DNA of 64,000 bases from Apostichopus japonicus (GCF_037975245.1 NC_092564.1:29124484-29188483), one strand, 5' to 3'; positions 47,958-61,500 are shown, counted from the first letter of the stretch. Made by a program: numbers and translations. The notes: a model not told the origin generated them from the sequence alone.

Positions 47958-48735
47958 GTTTCCAGAGACCGTATGAGATCGCGGAAAAAGCTAACTGCCC
48001 CCACCTGGTCTCGAGCCCGCGATCCAAAATACGTCACGCTCTCGAGGTACAGAGCAACCAACCGCGCCACGACAGCAGTTGATATAAATCTATGTTCATT
48101 TCTAATACTTAAAGTTCTCAGAGACCGTATGGGATCGCGGCAAAAGGAAACTGCCCTCACCTGGTCTTGAGCCCGCGATCCAAAATACGTCACGCTCTCG
48201 AGGTACAGAGCAACCAACCGCGCCACGACAGCAGTTGATATAAATCTATGTTCGTTTCTAATACTTAAAGTTCACAGAGACCGTATGGGATCGCGGCAAA
48301 AGCAAACTGCCCCCACCTGGTCTCGAGCCCGCGATCCAAAATACGTCACGCTCTCGAGGTACAGAGCAACCAACCGCGCCACGACAGCAGTTGATATAAA
48401 TCTATGTTCGTTTCTAATACTTAAAGTTCCAGAGACCGTATGAGATCGCGGCAAAAGCAAACTGCCCCCACTTGGTCTCGAGCCCGCGATCCAAAATACG
48501 TCACGCTCTCGAGGTACAGAGCAACCAACCGCGCCACGACAGCAGTTGATATAAATCTATGTTCGTTTCTAATACTTAAAGTTTCCAGAGACCGTATGAG
48601 ATCGCGGCAAAAGCAAACTGCCCCCACCTGGTCTCGAGCCCGCGATCCAAAATACGTCACGCTCTCGAGGTACAGAGCAACCAACCGCGCCACGACAGCA
48701 GTTGATATAAATCTATGTTCGTTTCTAATACTTAA
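47958..48735 (+). repeat. 5-monomer block matching 37392-38169
   Basis: The order is CGGAAAAAGCTAAC, GTTCTCAGAG/AAAAGGAAAC/CTTGAGCC, GTTCACAGAG, GTTCCAGAG/CACTTGG and GTTTCCAGAG, as at 37392. The offset is 10567 bp, two monomers short of the neighbouring 10877-bp offset, so an internal deletion or expansion separates the two blocks. TGTTCATTTC near 48098 is private. Confidence 0.85.
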
Positions 48736-49827
48736 AGTTCCCAGAGACCGTATGGGATCGCGGCAAAAGCAAACTGCCCCCACCTGGTCTCGAGCCCGCG
48801 ATCCAAAATACGTCACGCTCTCGAGGTACAGAGCAACCAACCGCGCCACGACAGCAGTTGATATAAATCTATGTTCGTTTCTAATACTTAAAGTTTCCAG
48901 AGACCGTATGAGATCGCGGCAAAAGCAAACTGCCCCCACCTGGTCTCGAGCCCGCGATCCAAAATACGTCACGCTCTCGAGGTACAGAGCAACCAACCGC
49001 GCCACGACAGCAGTTGATATAAATCTATGTTCGTTTCTAATACTTAAAGTTCCCGAGACCGTACCATACCGCGGCAAAAGCAAACTGCCCCCACCTGGTC
49101 TCGAGCCCGCGATCCAAAACACGTCACGCTCTCGAGGTACAGGAGCAACCAAACGCGCCACGACAGCAGTTGATATAAATCTATGTTCGTTTCTAATACT
49201 TAAAGTTCCCAGAGACCGTATGGGATCGCGGCAAAAGCAAACTGCTACCACCTGGTCTCGAGCCCGCGATCCAAAATACGTCACGCTCTCGAGGTACAGA
49301 GCAACCAACCGCGCCACGACAGCAGTTGATATAAATCTATGTTCGTTTCTAATACTTAAAGTTTCCAGAGACCGTATGAGATCGCGGCAAAAGCAAACTG
49401 CCCCCACCTGGTCTCGAGCCCGCGATCCAAAATACGTCACGCTCTCGAGGTACAGAGCAACCAACCGCGCCACGACAGCAGTTGATATAAATCTATGTTC
49501 GTTTCTAATACTTAAAGTTCCCAGAGACCGTATGGGATCGCGGCAAAAGCAAACTGCCCCCACCTGGTCTCGAGCCCGCGATCCAAAATACGTCACGCTC
49601 TCGAGGTACGGAGCAACCAACCGCGCCACGACAGCAGTTGATATAAATCTATGTTCGTTTCTAATACTTAAAGTTTCCAGAGACCGTATAAGATCGCGGC
49701 AAAAGCAAACTGCCCCACCTGGTCTCGAGCCCGCGATCCAAAATACGTCACGCTCTCGAGGTACAGAGCAACCAACCGCGCCACGACAGCAGTTGATATA
49801 AATCTATGTTCGTTTCTAATACTTAAA
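48736..49827 (+). repeat. Seven-monomer segment with an inserted-base copy
   Basis: The segment alternates GTATGGG and GTTTCCAGAG copies and includes a GTTCCCGAG monomer at 49049. That monomer has one inserted G in GGTACAGGAGC near 49143, which makes it 156 bp despite its short start. GGTACGGAG appears near 49608. Confidence 0.75.
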
Positions 49828-51690
49828 GTTCCCGAGACCGTACCATACCGCGGCAAAAGCAAACTGCCCCCACCTGGTCTCGAGCCCGCGATCCAAAACA
49901 CGTCACGCTCTCGAGGTACAGAGCAACCAAACGCGCCACGACAGCAGTTGATATAAATCTATGTTCGTTTCTAATACTTAAAGTTCCCAGAGACCGTATG
50001 AGATCGCGGCAAAAGCAAACTGCTACCACCTGGTCTCGAGCCCGCGATCCAAAATACGTCACGCTCTCGAGGTACAGAGCAACCAACCGCGCCACGACAG
50101 CAGTTGATATAAATCTATGTTCGTTTCTAATACTTAAAGTTCCCAGAGACCGTATGAGATCGCGGCAAAAGCAAACTGCCCCCACCTGGTCTCGAGCCCG
50201 CGATCCAAAATACGTCACGCTCTCGAGGTACAGAGCAACCAACCGCGCCACGACAGCAGTTGATATAAATCTATGTTCGTTTCTAATACTTAAAGTTCCA
50301 GAGACCGTATGAGATCGCGGCAAAAGCAAACTGCCCCCACCTGGTCTCGAGCCCGCGATCCAAAATACGTCACGCTCTCGAGGTACAGAGCAACCAACCG
50401 CGCCACGACAGCAGTTGATATAAATCTATGTTCGTTTCTAATACTTAAAGTTCCAGAGACCGTATGAGATCGCGGAAAAAACAAACTGCCCCCACCTGGT
50501 CTCGAGCCCGCGATCCAAAATACGTCACGCTCTCGAGGTACAGAGCAACCAACCGCGCCACGACAGCAGTTGATATAAATCTATGTTCGTTTCTAATACT
50601 TAAAGTTCCCAGAGACCGTATAAGAACCCTGCAAAAGCAAACTGCTCCACCTGGTCTCGAGCCCGCGATCCAAAATACGTCACGCTCTCGAGGTACAGAG
50701 CAACCAACCGCGCCACGACAGCAGTTGATATAAATCTATGTTCGTTTCTAATACTTAAAGTTCCAGAGACCGTATGAGATCGCGGAAAAAACAAACTGCC
50801 CCCACCTGGTCTCGAGCCCGAAATCCAAAATACGTCACGTTCTCGATGTACAGAGCAACCAACCGCGCCACGACAGCAGTTGATATAAATCTATGTTCGT
50901 TTCTAATACTTAAAGTTCCAGAGACCGTATGAGATCGCGGAAAAAACAATCTGCCCCCACCTGGTCTCGAGCCCGTAATCCAAAATACGTCACGCTCTCG
51001 AGGTACAGAGCAACCAACCGCGCCACGACAGCAGTTGATATAAATCTATGTTCGTTTCTAATACTTAAAGTTCCCGAGACCGTACCATATCGCGGCAAAA
51101 GCAAACTGCCCCCACCTGGTCTCGAGCCCGCGATCCAAAATACGTCACGCTCTCGAGGTACAGAGCAACCAACCGCGCCACGACAGCAGTTGATATAAAT
51201 CTATGTTCGTTTCTAATACTTAAAGTTTCCAGAGACCGTATAAGAACCCGGCAAAAGCAAACTGCCCCCACCTGGTCTCGAGCCCGCGATCCAAAATACG
51301 TCACGCTCTCGAGGTACAGAGCAACCAACCGCGCCACGACAGCAGTTGATATAAATCTATGTTCGTTTCTAATACTTAAAGTTCCAGAGACCGTATGAGA
51401 TCGCGGCAAAAGCAAACTGCCCCCACCTGGTCTCGAGCCCGCGATCCAAAATACGTCACGCTCTCGAGGTACAGAGCAACCAACCGCGCCACGACAGCAG
51501 TTGATATAAATCTATGTTCGTTTCTAATACTTAAAGTTCCAGAGACCGTATGAGATCGCGGCAAAAGCAAACTGCCCCCACCTGGTCTCGAGCCCGCGAT
51601 CCAAAATACGTCACGCTCTCGAGGTACAGAGCAACCAACCGCGCCACGACAGCAGTTGATATAAATCTATGTTCGTTTCTAATACTTAAA
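49828..51690 (+). repeat. 12-monomer block, copy 3 of 3 (1863 bp)
   Basis: This is the same series as 35062-36924 and 45940-47801, with GCTACCACC near 50020, ACGTTCTCGATG near 50838, CCCGTAATCC near 50973 and GTTCCCGAG at 51070. A private CCCGAAATCC lies near 50819. Confidence 0.9.
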
Positions 51691-52314
51691 GTTCCCAGAG
51701 ACCGTATGAGATCGCGGCAAAAGCAAACTGCCCCCACCTGGTCTCGAGCCCGCGATCCAAAATACGTCACGCTCTGGAGGTACAGAGCAACCAACCGCGC
51801 CACGACAGCAGTTGATATAAATCTATGTTCGTTTCTAATACTTAAAGTTCACAGAGACCGTATGGGATCGCGGCAAAAGGAAACTGCCCTCACCTGGTCT
51901 TGAGCCCGCGATCCAAAATACGTCACGCTCTCGAGGTACAGAGCAACCAACCGCGCCACGACAGCAGTTGATATAAATCTATGTTCGTTTCTAATACTTA
52001 AAGTTCACAGAGACCGTATGGGATCGCGGCAAAAGCAAACTGCCCCCACCTGGTCTCGAGCCCGCGATCCAAAATACGTCACGCTCTCGAGGTACAGAGC
52101 AACCAACCGCGCCACGACAGCAGTTGATATAAATCTATGTTCGTTTCTAATACTTAAAGTTCACAGAGACCGTATGGGATCGCGGCAAAAGCAAACTGCC
52201 CCCACCTGGTCTCGAGCCCGCGATCCAAAATACGTCACGCTCTCGAGGTACAGAGCAACCAACCGCGCCACGACAGCAGTTGATATAAATCTATGTTCGT
52301 TTCTAATACTTAAA
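51691..52314 (+). repeat. 4-monomer unit, copy 1 (624 bp)
   Basis: The order is GTATGAG/CTCTGGAGG; GTTCACAGAG with AAAAGGAAAC and CTTGAGCC; and two GTTCACAGAG/GTATGGG copies. The AAAAGGAAAC/CTTGAGCC monomer starts at 51847 and again at 52471. Confidence 0.92.
52003..52158 (+). repeat. Reference monomer, right-domain GTATGGG type
   Basis: This 156-bp copy has GTTCACAGAG at its start and GTATGGGATCGCGG in place of GTATGAG. The GTATGGG form first appears near 37.56 kb and is then common to the right end. It is a marker of the right-hand subfamilies. Confidence 0.9.
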
Positions 52315-52938
52315 GTTCCCAGAGACCGTATGAGATCGCGGCAAAAGCAAACTGCCCCCACCTGGTCTCGAGCCCGCGATCCAAAATACGTCACGCTCTG
52401 GAGGTACAGAGCAACCAACCGCGCCACGACAGCAGTTGATATAAATCTATGTTCGTTTCTAATACTTAAAGTTCACAGAGACCGTATGGGATCGCGGCAA
52501 AAGGAAACTGCCCTCACCTGGTCTTGAGCCCGCGATCCAAAATACGTCACGCTCTCGAGGTACAGAGCAACCAACCGCGCCACGACAGCAGTTGATATAA
52601 ATCTATGTTCGTTTCTAATACTTAAAGTTCACAGAGACCGTATGGGATCGCGGCAAAAGCAAACTGCCCCCACCTGGTCTCGAGCCCGCGATCCAAAATA
52701 CGTCACGCTCTCGAGGTACAGAGCAACCAACCGCGCCACGACAGCAGTTGATATAAATCTATGTTCGTTTCTAATACTTAAAGTTCTCAGAGACCGTATG
52801 GGATCGCGGCAAAAGGAAACTGCCCTCACCTGGTCTTGAGCCCGCGATCCAAAATACGTCACGCTCTCGAGGTACAGAGCAACCAACCGCGCCACGACAG
52901 CAGTTGATATAAATCTATGTTCGTTTCTAATACTTAAA
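52315..52938 (+). repeat. 4-monomer unit, copy 2 (624 bp)
   Basis: This is the tandem copy of 51691-52314. Its first three monomers match. The fourth (52783) is GTTCTCAGAG with AAAAGGAAAC instead of GTTCACAGAG/GTATGGG, possibly converted from a 48114-like monomer. Confidence 0.88.
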
Positions 52939-53249
52939 GTTCACAGAGACCGTATGGGATCGCGGCAAAAGCAAACTGCCCCCACCTGGTCTCGAGCCCG
53001 CGATCCAAAATACGTCACGCTCTCGAGGTACAGAGCAACCAACCGCGCCACGACAGCAGTTGATATAAATCTATGTTCGTTTCTAATACTTAAAGTTCCA
53101 GAGACCGTATGAGATCGCGGCAAAAGCAAACTGCCCCCACCTGGTCTCGAGCCCGCGATCCAAAATACGTCACGCTCTGGAGGTACAGAGCAACCAACCG
53201 CGCCACGACAGCAGTTGATATAAATCTATGTTCGTTTCTAATACTTAAA

Positions 53250-56052
53250 GTTCCAGAGACCGTATGGGATCGCGGCAAAAGCAAACTGCCCCCACCTGGT
53301 CTCGAGCCCGCGATCCAAAATACGTCACGCTCTCGAGGTACAGAGCAACCAACCGCGCCACGACAGCAGTTGATATAAATCTATGTTCGTTTCTAATACT
53401 TAAAGTTCCCAGAGACCGTATAAGATCGCGGCAAAAGCGAACTGCCCCCACCTGGTCTCGAGCCCGCGATCCAAAATACGTCACGCTCTCGAGGTACAGA
53501 GCAACCAACCGCGCCACGACAGCAGTTGATATAAATCTATGTTCGTTTCTAATACTTAAAGTTCCCAGAGACCGTATAAGATCGCGGCAAAAGCAAACTG
53601 CCCCCACCTGGTCTCGAGCCCGCGATCCAAAATACGTCACGCTCTGGAGGTACAGAGCAACCAACCGCGCCACGACAGCAGTTGATATAAATCTATGTTC
53701 GTTTCTAATACTTAAAGTTCCCAGAGACCGTATGAGATCGCGGCAAAAGCAAACTGCCCCCACCTGGTCTCGAGCCCGCGATCCAAAATACGTCACGCTC
53801 TCGAGGTACAGAGCAACCAACCGCGCCACGACAGCAGTTGATATAAATCTATGTTCGTTTCTAATACTTAAAGTTTAAGAGACCGTATAAGATCGCGGAA
53901 AAAGCTAACTGCCCCCACCTGGTCTCGAGCCCGCGATCCAAAATACGTCACGCTCTCGAGGTACAGAGCGACCAACCGCGCCACGACAGCAGTTGATATA
54001 AATCTATGTTCGTTTCTAATACTTAAAGTTCCCAGAGACCGTATCAGATCGCGGAAAAAGCTAACTGCCCCCACCTGGTCTCGAGCCCGCGATCCAAAAT
54101 ACGTCACGCTCTCGAGGTACAGAGCAACCAACCGCGCCACGACAGCAGTTGATATAAATCTATGTTCGTTTCTAATACTTAAAGTTCCCAGAGACCGTAT
54201 GGGATCGCGGCAAAAGCAAACTGCCCCCACCTGGTCTCGAGCCCGCGATCCAAAATACGTCACGCTCTCGAGGTACAGAGCAACCAACCGCGCCACGACA
54301 GCAGTTGATATAAATCTATGTTCGTTTCTAATACTTAAAGTTTCCAGAGACCGTATGAGATCGCGGCAAAAGCAAACTGCCCCCACCTGGTCTCGAGCCC
54401 GCGATCCAAAATACGTCACGCTCTCGAGGTACAGAGCAACCAACCGCGCCACGACAGCAGTTGATATAAATCTATGTTCGTTTCTAATACTTAAAGTTCC
54501 AGAGACCGTATGGGATCGCGGCAAAAGCAAACTGCCCCCACCTGGTCTCGAGCCCGCGATCCAAAATACGTCACGCTCTCGAGGTACAGAGCAACCAACC
54601 GCGCCACGACAGCAGTTGATATAAATCTATGTTCGTCGCTAATACTTAAAGTTTCCAGAGACCGTATGAGATCGCGGCAAAAGCAAACTGCCCCCACCTG
54701 GTCTCGAGCCCGCGATCCAAAATACGTCACGCTCTCGAGGTACAGAGCAACCAACCGCGCCACGACAGCAGTTCATATAAATCTATGTTCGTTTCTAATA
54801 CTTAAAGTTTCCAGAGACCGTATGAGATCGCGGAAAAAGCTAACTGCCCCCACCTGGTCTCGAGCCCGCGATCCAAAATACGTCACGCTCTCGAGGTACA
54901 GAGCAACCAACCGCGCCACGACAGCAGTTGATATAAATCTATGTTCGTTTCTAATACTTAAAGTTTCCAGAGACCGTATGAGATCGCGGAAAAAGCTAAC
55001 TGCCCCCACCTGGTCTCGAGCCCGCGATCCAAAATACGTCACGCTCTCGAGGTACAGAGCAACCAACCGCGCCACGACAGCAGTTGATATAAATCTATGT
55101 TCGTTTCTAATACTTAAAGTTCTCAGAGACCGTATGAGATCGCGGCAAAAGGAAACTGCCCTCACCTGGTCTCGAGCCCGCGATCCAAAATACGTCACGC
55201 TCTCGAGGTACAGAGCAACCAACCGCGCCACGACAGCAGTTGATATAAATCTATGTTCGTTTCTAATACTTAAAGTTCCCAGAGACCGTATGGGATCGCG
55301 GCAAAAGCAAACTGCCCCCACCTGGTCTCGAGCCCGCGATCCAAAATACGTCACGCTCTCGAGGTACAGAGCAACCAACCGCGCCACGACAGCAGTTGAT
55401 ATAAATCTATGTTCGTTTCTAATACTTAAAGTTCCAGAGACCGTATCAGAACCCGGCAAAAGCAAACTGCCCCCACCTGGTCTCGAGCCCGCGATCCAAA
55501 ATACGTCACGCTCTCGAGGTACAGAGCAACCAACCGCGCCACGACAGCAGTTGATATAAATCTATGTTCGTTTCTAATACTTAAAGTTTCCAGAGACCGT
55601 ATGAGATCGCGGCAAAAGCAAACTGCCCCCACCTGGATTCGAGCCCGCGATCCAAAATACGTCACGCTCTGGAGGTACAGAGCAACCAACCGCGCCACGA
55701 CAGCAGTTGATATAAATCTATGTTCGTTTCTAATACTTAAAGTTTCCAGAGACCGTATAAGATCGCGGCAAAAGCAAACTGCCCCCACCTGGTCTCGAGC
55801 CCGCGATCCAAAATACGTCACGCTCTCGAGGTACAGAGCAACCAACCGCGCCACGACAGCAGTTGATATAAATCTATGTTCGTTTCTAATACTTAAAGTT
55901 CCAGAGACCGTATGAGATCGCGGAAAAAGCAAACTGCCCCCACTTGGTCTCGAGCCCGCGATCCAAAATACGTCACGCTCTCGAGGTACAGAGCAACCAA
56001 CCGCGCCACGACAGCAGTTGATATAAATCTATGTTCGTTTCTAATACTTAAA
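53250..56052 (+). repeat. 18-monomer block, copy 2 of a pair 14.77 kb apart (2803 bp)
   Basis: This matches 38482-41283 monomer by monomer, including GCGAACTG, GTTTAAGAGACC/GAGCGACC (about 53873), GTATCAGAACCC (55436) and GGATTCGAG (55586). One monomer differs: where copy 1 has a TTTAAAGAGTTCG start near 40196, this copy has a normal GTTTCCAGAG start, which explains the one-base change in offset. TTCGTCGCTAATAC near 54635 and AGTTCATATAAATC near 54771 are private. Confidence 0.9.
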
Positions 56053-57142
56053 GTTTCCAGAGACCGTATGAGATCGCGGCAAAAGCAAACTGCCCCCACC
56101 TGGTCTCGAGCCCGCGATCCAAAATACGTCACGCTCTCGAGGTACAGAGCAACCAACCGCGCCACGACAGCAGTTGATATAAATCTATGTTCGTTTCTAA
56201 TACTTAAAGTTCCCAGAGACCGTATGGGATCGCGGCAAAAGCAAACTGCCCCCACCTGGTCTCGAGCCCGTGATCCAAAATACGTCACGCTCTCGAGGTA
56301 CAGAGCAACCAACCGCGCCACGACAGCAGTTGATATAAATCTATGTTCGTTTCTAATACTTAAAGTTTCCAGAGACCGTATGAGATCGCGGCAAAAGCAA
56401 ACTGCCCCCACCTGGTCTCGAGCCCGCGATCCAAAATACGTCACGCTCTCGAGGTACAGAGCAACCAACCGCGCCACGACAGCAGTTGATATAAATCTAT
56501 GTTCGTTTCTAATACTTAAAGTTCCAGAGTCCGTATGGGATCGCGGCAAAAGCAAACTGCCCCCACCTGGTCTCGAGCCCGCGATCCAAAATACGTCACG
56601 CTCTCGAGGTACAGAGCAACCAACCGCGCCACGACAGCAGTTGATATAAATCTATGTTCGTTTCTAATACTTAAATTTAAAGAGACCGTATGAGATCGCG
56701 GAAAAAGCTAACTGCCCCCACCTGGTCTCGAGCCCGCGATCCAAAATACGTCACGCTCTCTAGGTACAGAGCAACCAACCGCGCCACGACAGCAGTTGAT
56801 ATAAATCTATGTTCGTTTCTAATACTTAAAGTTCCCAGAGACCGTATGGGATCGCGGCAAAAAGAAACTGCCCTCACCTGGTCTCGAGCCCGCGATCCAA
56901 AATACGTCACGCTCTGGAGGTACAGAGCAACCAACCGCGCCACGACAGCAGTTGATATAAATCTATGTTCGTTTCTAATACTTAAAGTTCCCAGAGACCG
57001 TATGGGATCGCGGCAAAAGCAAACTGCCCCCACCTGGTCTCGAGCCCGCGATCCAAAATACGTCACGCTCTCGAGGTACAGAGCAACCAACCGCGCCACG
57101 ACAGCAGTTGATATAAATCTATGTTCGTTTCTAATACTTAAA
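56053..57142 (+). repeat. Seven-monomer mixed segment
   Basis: The segment holds GTTTCCAGAG, GTATGGG and TTTAAAGAG-start copies, with CCCGTGATCC near 56270, CAGAGTCCG near 56527, CTCTCTAGG near 56758 and AAAAAGAAAC near 56860. I see no internal tandem order. Confidence 0.7.
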
Positions 57143-58076
57143 GATCCAGAGACCGTATGGGATCGCGGCAAAAGCAAACTGCCCCCACCTGGTCTCGAGC
57201 CCGCGATCCAAAATACGTCACGCTCTCGAGGTACAGAGCAACCAACCGCGCCACGACAGCAGTTGATATAAATCTATGTTCGTTTCTAATACTTAAAGTT
57301 TCCAGAGACCGTATGAGATCGCGGCAAAAGCAAACTGCCCCCACCTGGATTCGAGCCCGCAATCCAAAATACGTCACGCTCTGGAGGTACAGAGCAACCA
57401 ACCGCGCCACGACAGCAGTTGATATAAATCTATGTTCGTTTCTAATACTTAAATTTAAAGAGACCGTATGAGATCGCGGAAAAAGGTAACTGCCCCCACC
57501 TGGTCTCGAGCCCGCGATCCAAAATACGTCACGCTCTCGAGGTACAGAGCAACCAACCGCGCCACGACAGCAGTTGATATAAATCTATGTTCGTTTCTAA
57601 TACTTAAAGTTCCCAGAGACCGTATCAGATCGCGGAAAAAGCTAACTGCCCCCACCTGGTCTCGAGCCCGCGATCCAAAATACGTCACGCTCTCGAGGTA
57701 CAGAGCAACCAACCGCGCCACGACAGCAGTTGATATAAATCTATGTTCGTTTCTAATACTTAAAGTTCCCAGAGACCGTATGGGATCGCGGCAAAAGCAA
57801 ACTGCCCCCACCTGGTCTCGAGCCCGCGATCCAAAATACGTCACGCTCTCGAGGTACAGAGCAACCAACCGCGCCACGACAGCAGTTGATATAAATCTAT
57901 GTTCGTTTCTAATACTTAAAGTTTCCAGAGACCGTATAAGATCGCGGCAAAAGCAAACTGCCCCCACCTGGTCTCGAGCCCGCGATCCAAAATACGTCAC
58001 GCTCTCGAGGTACAGAGCAACCAACCGCGCCACGACAGCAGTTGATATAAATCTATGTTCGTTTCTAATACTTAAA
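57143..58076 (+). repeat. 6-monomer block, copy 1 (934 bp)
   Basis: The order is GATCCAGAG/GTATGGG, GTTTCCAGAG with GGATTCGAG and CCCGCAATCC, a TTTAAAGAG-start CGGAAAAAGGTAAC copy, GTATCAG/CGGAAAAAGCTAAC, GTATGGG and GTTTCCAGAG/GTATAAG. It recurs at 60256. Confidence 0.88.
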
Positions 58077-60255
58077 GTTCCAGAGACCGTATGGGATCGC
58101 GGCAAAAGCAAACTGCCTACACCTGGTCTCGAGCCCGCGATCAAAAATACGTCACGCTCTCGAGGTACAGAGCAACCAACCGCGCCACGACAGCAGTTGA
58201 TATAAATCTATGTTCGTTTCTAATACTTAAAGTTCTCAGAGACCGTATGGGATTGCGGCAAAAGGAAACTGTCCTCACCTGGTCTCGAGCCCGCGATCCA
58301 AAATACGTCACGCTCTCGAGGTACAGAGCAACCAACCGCGCCACGACAGCAGTTGATATAAATCTATGTTCGTTTCTAATACTTAAAGTTCCCAGAGACC
58401 GTATGGGATCGCGGCAAAAGCAAACTGCCCCCACCTGGTCTCGAGCCCGCGATCCAAAATACGTCACGCTCTCGAGGTACAGAGCAACCAACCGCGCCAC
58501 GACAGCAGTTGATATAAATCTATGTTCGTTTCTAATACTTAAAATTCCAGAGACCGTATGGGATCGCGGCAAAAGCAAACTGCCCCCACCTGGTCTCGAG
58601 CCCGCGATCCAAAATACGTCACGCTCTGGAAGTACAGAGCAACCAACCGCGCCACGACAGCAGTTGATATAAATCTATGTTCGTTTCTAATACTTAAAGT
58701 TTCCAGAGACCGTATGAGATCGCGGCAAAAGCAAACTGCCCCCACCTGGATTCGAGCCCGCGATCCAAAATACGTCACGCTCTGGAGGTACAGAGCAACC
58801 AACCGCGCCACGACAGCAGTTGATATAAATCTATGTTCGTTTCTAATACTTAAAGTTCCAGAGACCGTATGAGATCGCGGAAAAAGCAAACTGCCCCCAC
58901 TTGGTCTCGAGCCCGCGATCCAAAATACGTCACGCTCTGGAGGTACAGAGCAACCAACCGCGCCACGACAGCAGTTGATATAAATCTATGTTCGTTTCTA
59001 ATACTTAAAGTTTCCAGAGACCGTATGAGATCGCGGCAAAAGCAAACTGCCCCCACCTGGTCTCGAGCCCGCGATCCAAAATACGTCACGCTTTCGAGGT
59101 ACAGAGCAACCAACCGCGCCACGACAGCAGTTGATATAAATCTATGTTCGTTTCTAATACTTAAAGTTCCCAGAGACCGTATGGGATCGCGGCAAAAGCA
59201 AACTGCCCCCACCTGGTCTCGAGCCCGCGATCCAAAATACGTCACGCTCTCGAGGTACAGAGCAACCAACCGCGCCACGACAGCAGTTGATATAAATCTA
59301 TGTTCGTTTCTAATACTTAAATTTAAAGAGACCGTATGAGATCGCGGAAAAAGCTAACTGCCCCCACCTGGTCTCGAGCCCGCGATCCAAAATACGTCAC
59401 GCTCTCTAGGTACAGAGCAACCAACCGCGCCACGACAGCAGTTGATATAAATCTATGTTCGTTTCTAATACTTAAAGTTCCCAGAGACCGTATGGGATCG
59501 CGGCAAAAGCAAACTGCCCCCACCTGGTCTCGAGCCCGCGATCCAAAATACGTCACGCTCTGGAGGTACAGAGCAACCAACCGCGCCACGACAGCAGTTG
59601 ATATAAATCTATGTTCGCTTCTAATACTTAAAGTTTCCAGAGACCGTATGAGATCGCGGCAAAAGCAAACTGCCCCCACCTGGATTCGAGCCCGCGATCC
59701 AAAATACGTCACGCTCTGGAGGTACAGAGCAACCAACCGCGCCACGACAGCAGTTGATATAAATCTATGTTCGTTTCTAATACTTAAAGTTCCAGAGACC
59801 GTATGAGATCGCGGAAAAAGCAAACTGCCCCCACTTGGTCTCGAGCCCGCGATCCAAAATACGTCACGCTCTTGAGGTACAGAGCAACCAACCGCGCCAC
59901 GACAGCAGTTGATATAAATCTATGTTCGTTTCTAATACTTAAAGTTTCCAGAGACCGTATGAGATCGCGGCAAAAGCAAACTGCCCCCACCTGGTCTCGA
60001 GCCCGCGATCCAAAATACGTCACGCTCTCGAGGTACAGAGCAACCAACCGCGCCACGACAGCAGTTGATATAAATCTATGTTCGTTTCTAATACTTAAAG
60101 TTCCCAGAGACCGTATGGGATCGCGGCAAAAGCAAACTGCCCCCACCTGGTCTCGAGCCCGCGATCCAAAATACGTCACGCTCTCGAGGTACAGAGCAAC
60201 CAACCGCGCCACGACAGCAGTTGATATAAATCTATGTTCGTTTCTAATACTTAAA
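58077..60255 (+). repeat. Fourteen-monomer segment with a 934-bp period
   Basis: The GGATTCGAG/CTCTGGAGG monomer at 58699 and the CGGAAAAAGC/CACTTGG monomer at 58855 recur at 59633 and 59789, 934 bp (six monomers) on. Private changes include TCAAAAATACG near 58141, GGGATTGCGG near 58250, ACTGTCCTCACC near 58270, GGAAGTACAG near 58629 and TGTTCGCTTC near 59615. Confidence 0.8.
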
Positions 60256-61189
60256 GTTCCAGAGACCGTATGGGATCGCGGCAAAAGCAAACTGCCCCCA
60301 CCTGGTCTCGAGCCCGCGATCCAAAATACGTCACGCTCTCGAGGTACAGAGCAACCAACCGCGCCACGACAGCAGTTGATATAAATCTATGTTCGTTTCT
60401 AATACTTAAAGTTTCCAGAGACCGTATGAGATCGCGGCAAAAGCAAACTGCCCCCACCTGGATTCGAGCCCGCAATCCAAAATACGTCACGCTCTGGAGG
60501 TACAGAGCAACCAACCGCGCCACGACAGCAGTTGATATAAATCTATGTTCGTTTCTAATACTTAAAGTTTAAGAGACCGTATAAGATCGCGGAAAAAGCT
60601 AACTGCCCCCACCTGGTCTCGAGCCCGCGATCCAAAATACGTCACGCTCTCGAGGTACAGAGCAACCAACCGCGCCACGACAGCAGTTGATATAAATCTA
60701 TGTTCGTTTCTAATACTTAAAGTTCCCAGAGACCGTATCAGATCGCGGAAAAAGCTAACTGCCCCCACCTGGTCTCGAGCCCGCGATCCAAAATACGTCA
60801 CGCTCTCGAGGTACAGAGCAACCAACCGCGCCACGACAGCAGTTGATATAAATCTATGTTCGTTTCTAATACTTAAAGTTTCCAGAGACCGTATGGGATC
60901 GCGGCAAAAGCAAACTGCCCCCACCTGGTCTCGAGCCCGCGATCCAAAATACGTCACGCTCTCGAGGTACAGAGCAACCAACCGCGCCACGACAGCAGTT
61001 GATATAAATCTATGTTCGTTTCTAATACTTAAAGTTTCCAGAGACCGTATAAGATCGCGGCAAAAGCAAACTGCCCCCACCTGGTCTCGAGCCCGCGATC
61101 CAAAATACGTCACGCTCTCGAGGTACAGAGCAACCAACCGCGCCACGACAGCAGTTGATATAAATCTATGTTCGTTTCTAATACTTAAA
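60256..61189 (+). repeat. 6-monomer block, copy 2 (934 bp)
   Basis: This is a copy of 57143-58076 at an offset of 3113 bp, including the CCCGCAATCC mark near 60472. The third monomer begins GTTTAAGAG here rather than TTTAAAGAG, and the fifth begins GTTTCCAGAG. Confidence 0.88.
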
Positions 61190-61500
61190 GTTCCAGAGAC
61201 CGTATGGGATCGCGGCAAAAGCAAACTGCCCCCACCTGGTCTCGAGCCCGCGATCCAAAATACGTCACGCTCTGGAGGTACAGAGCAACCAACCGCGCCA
61301 CGACAGCAGTTGATATAAATCTATGTTCGTTTCTAATACTTAAAGTTTCCAGAGACCGTATGAGATCGCGGCAAAAGCAAACTGCCCCCACCTGGTCTCG
61401 AGACCGCGATCCAAAATACGTCACGCTCTCGAGGTACAGAGCAACCAACCGCGCCACGACAGCAGTTGATATAAATCTATGTTCGTTTCTAATACTTAAA
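61190..61500 (+). repeat. Two-monomer link with a GAGACCGCG variant
   Basis: A GTTCCAGAG/GTATGGG/CTCTGGAGG copy is followed by a GTTTCCAGAG copy that carries CTCGAGACCGCG (near 61397) in place of CTCGAGCCCGCG. Confidence 0.75.
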
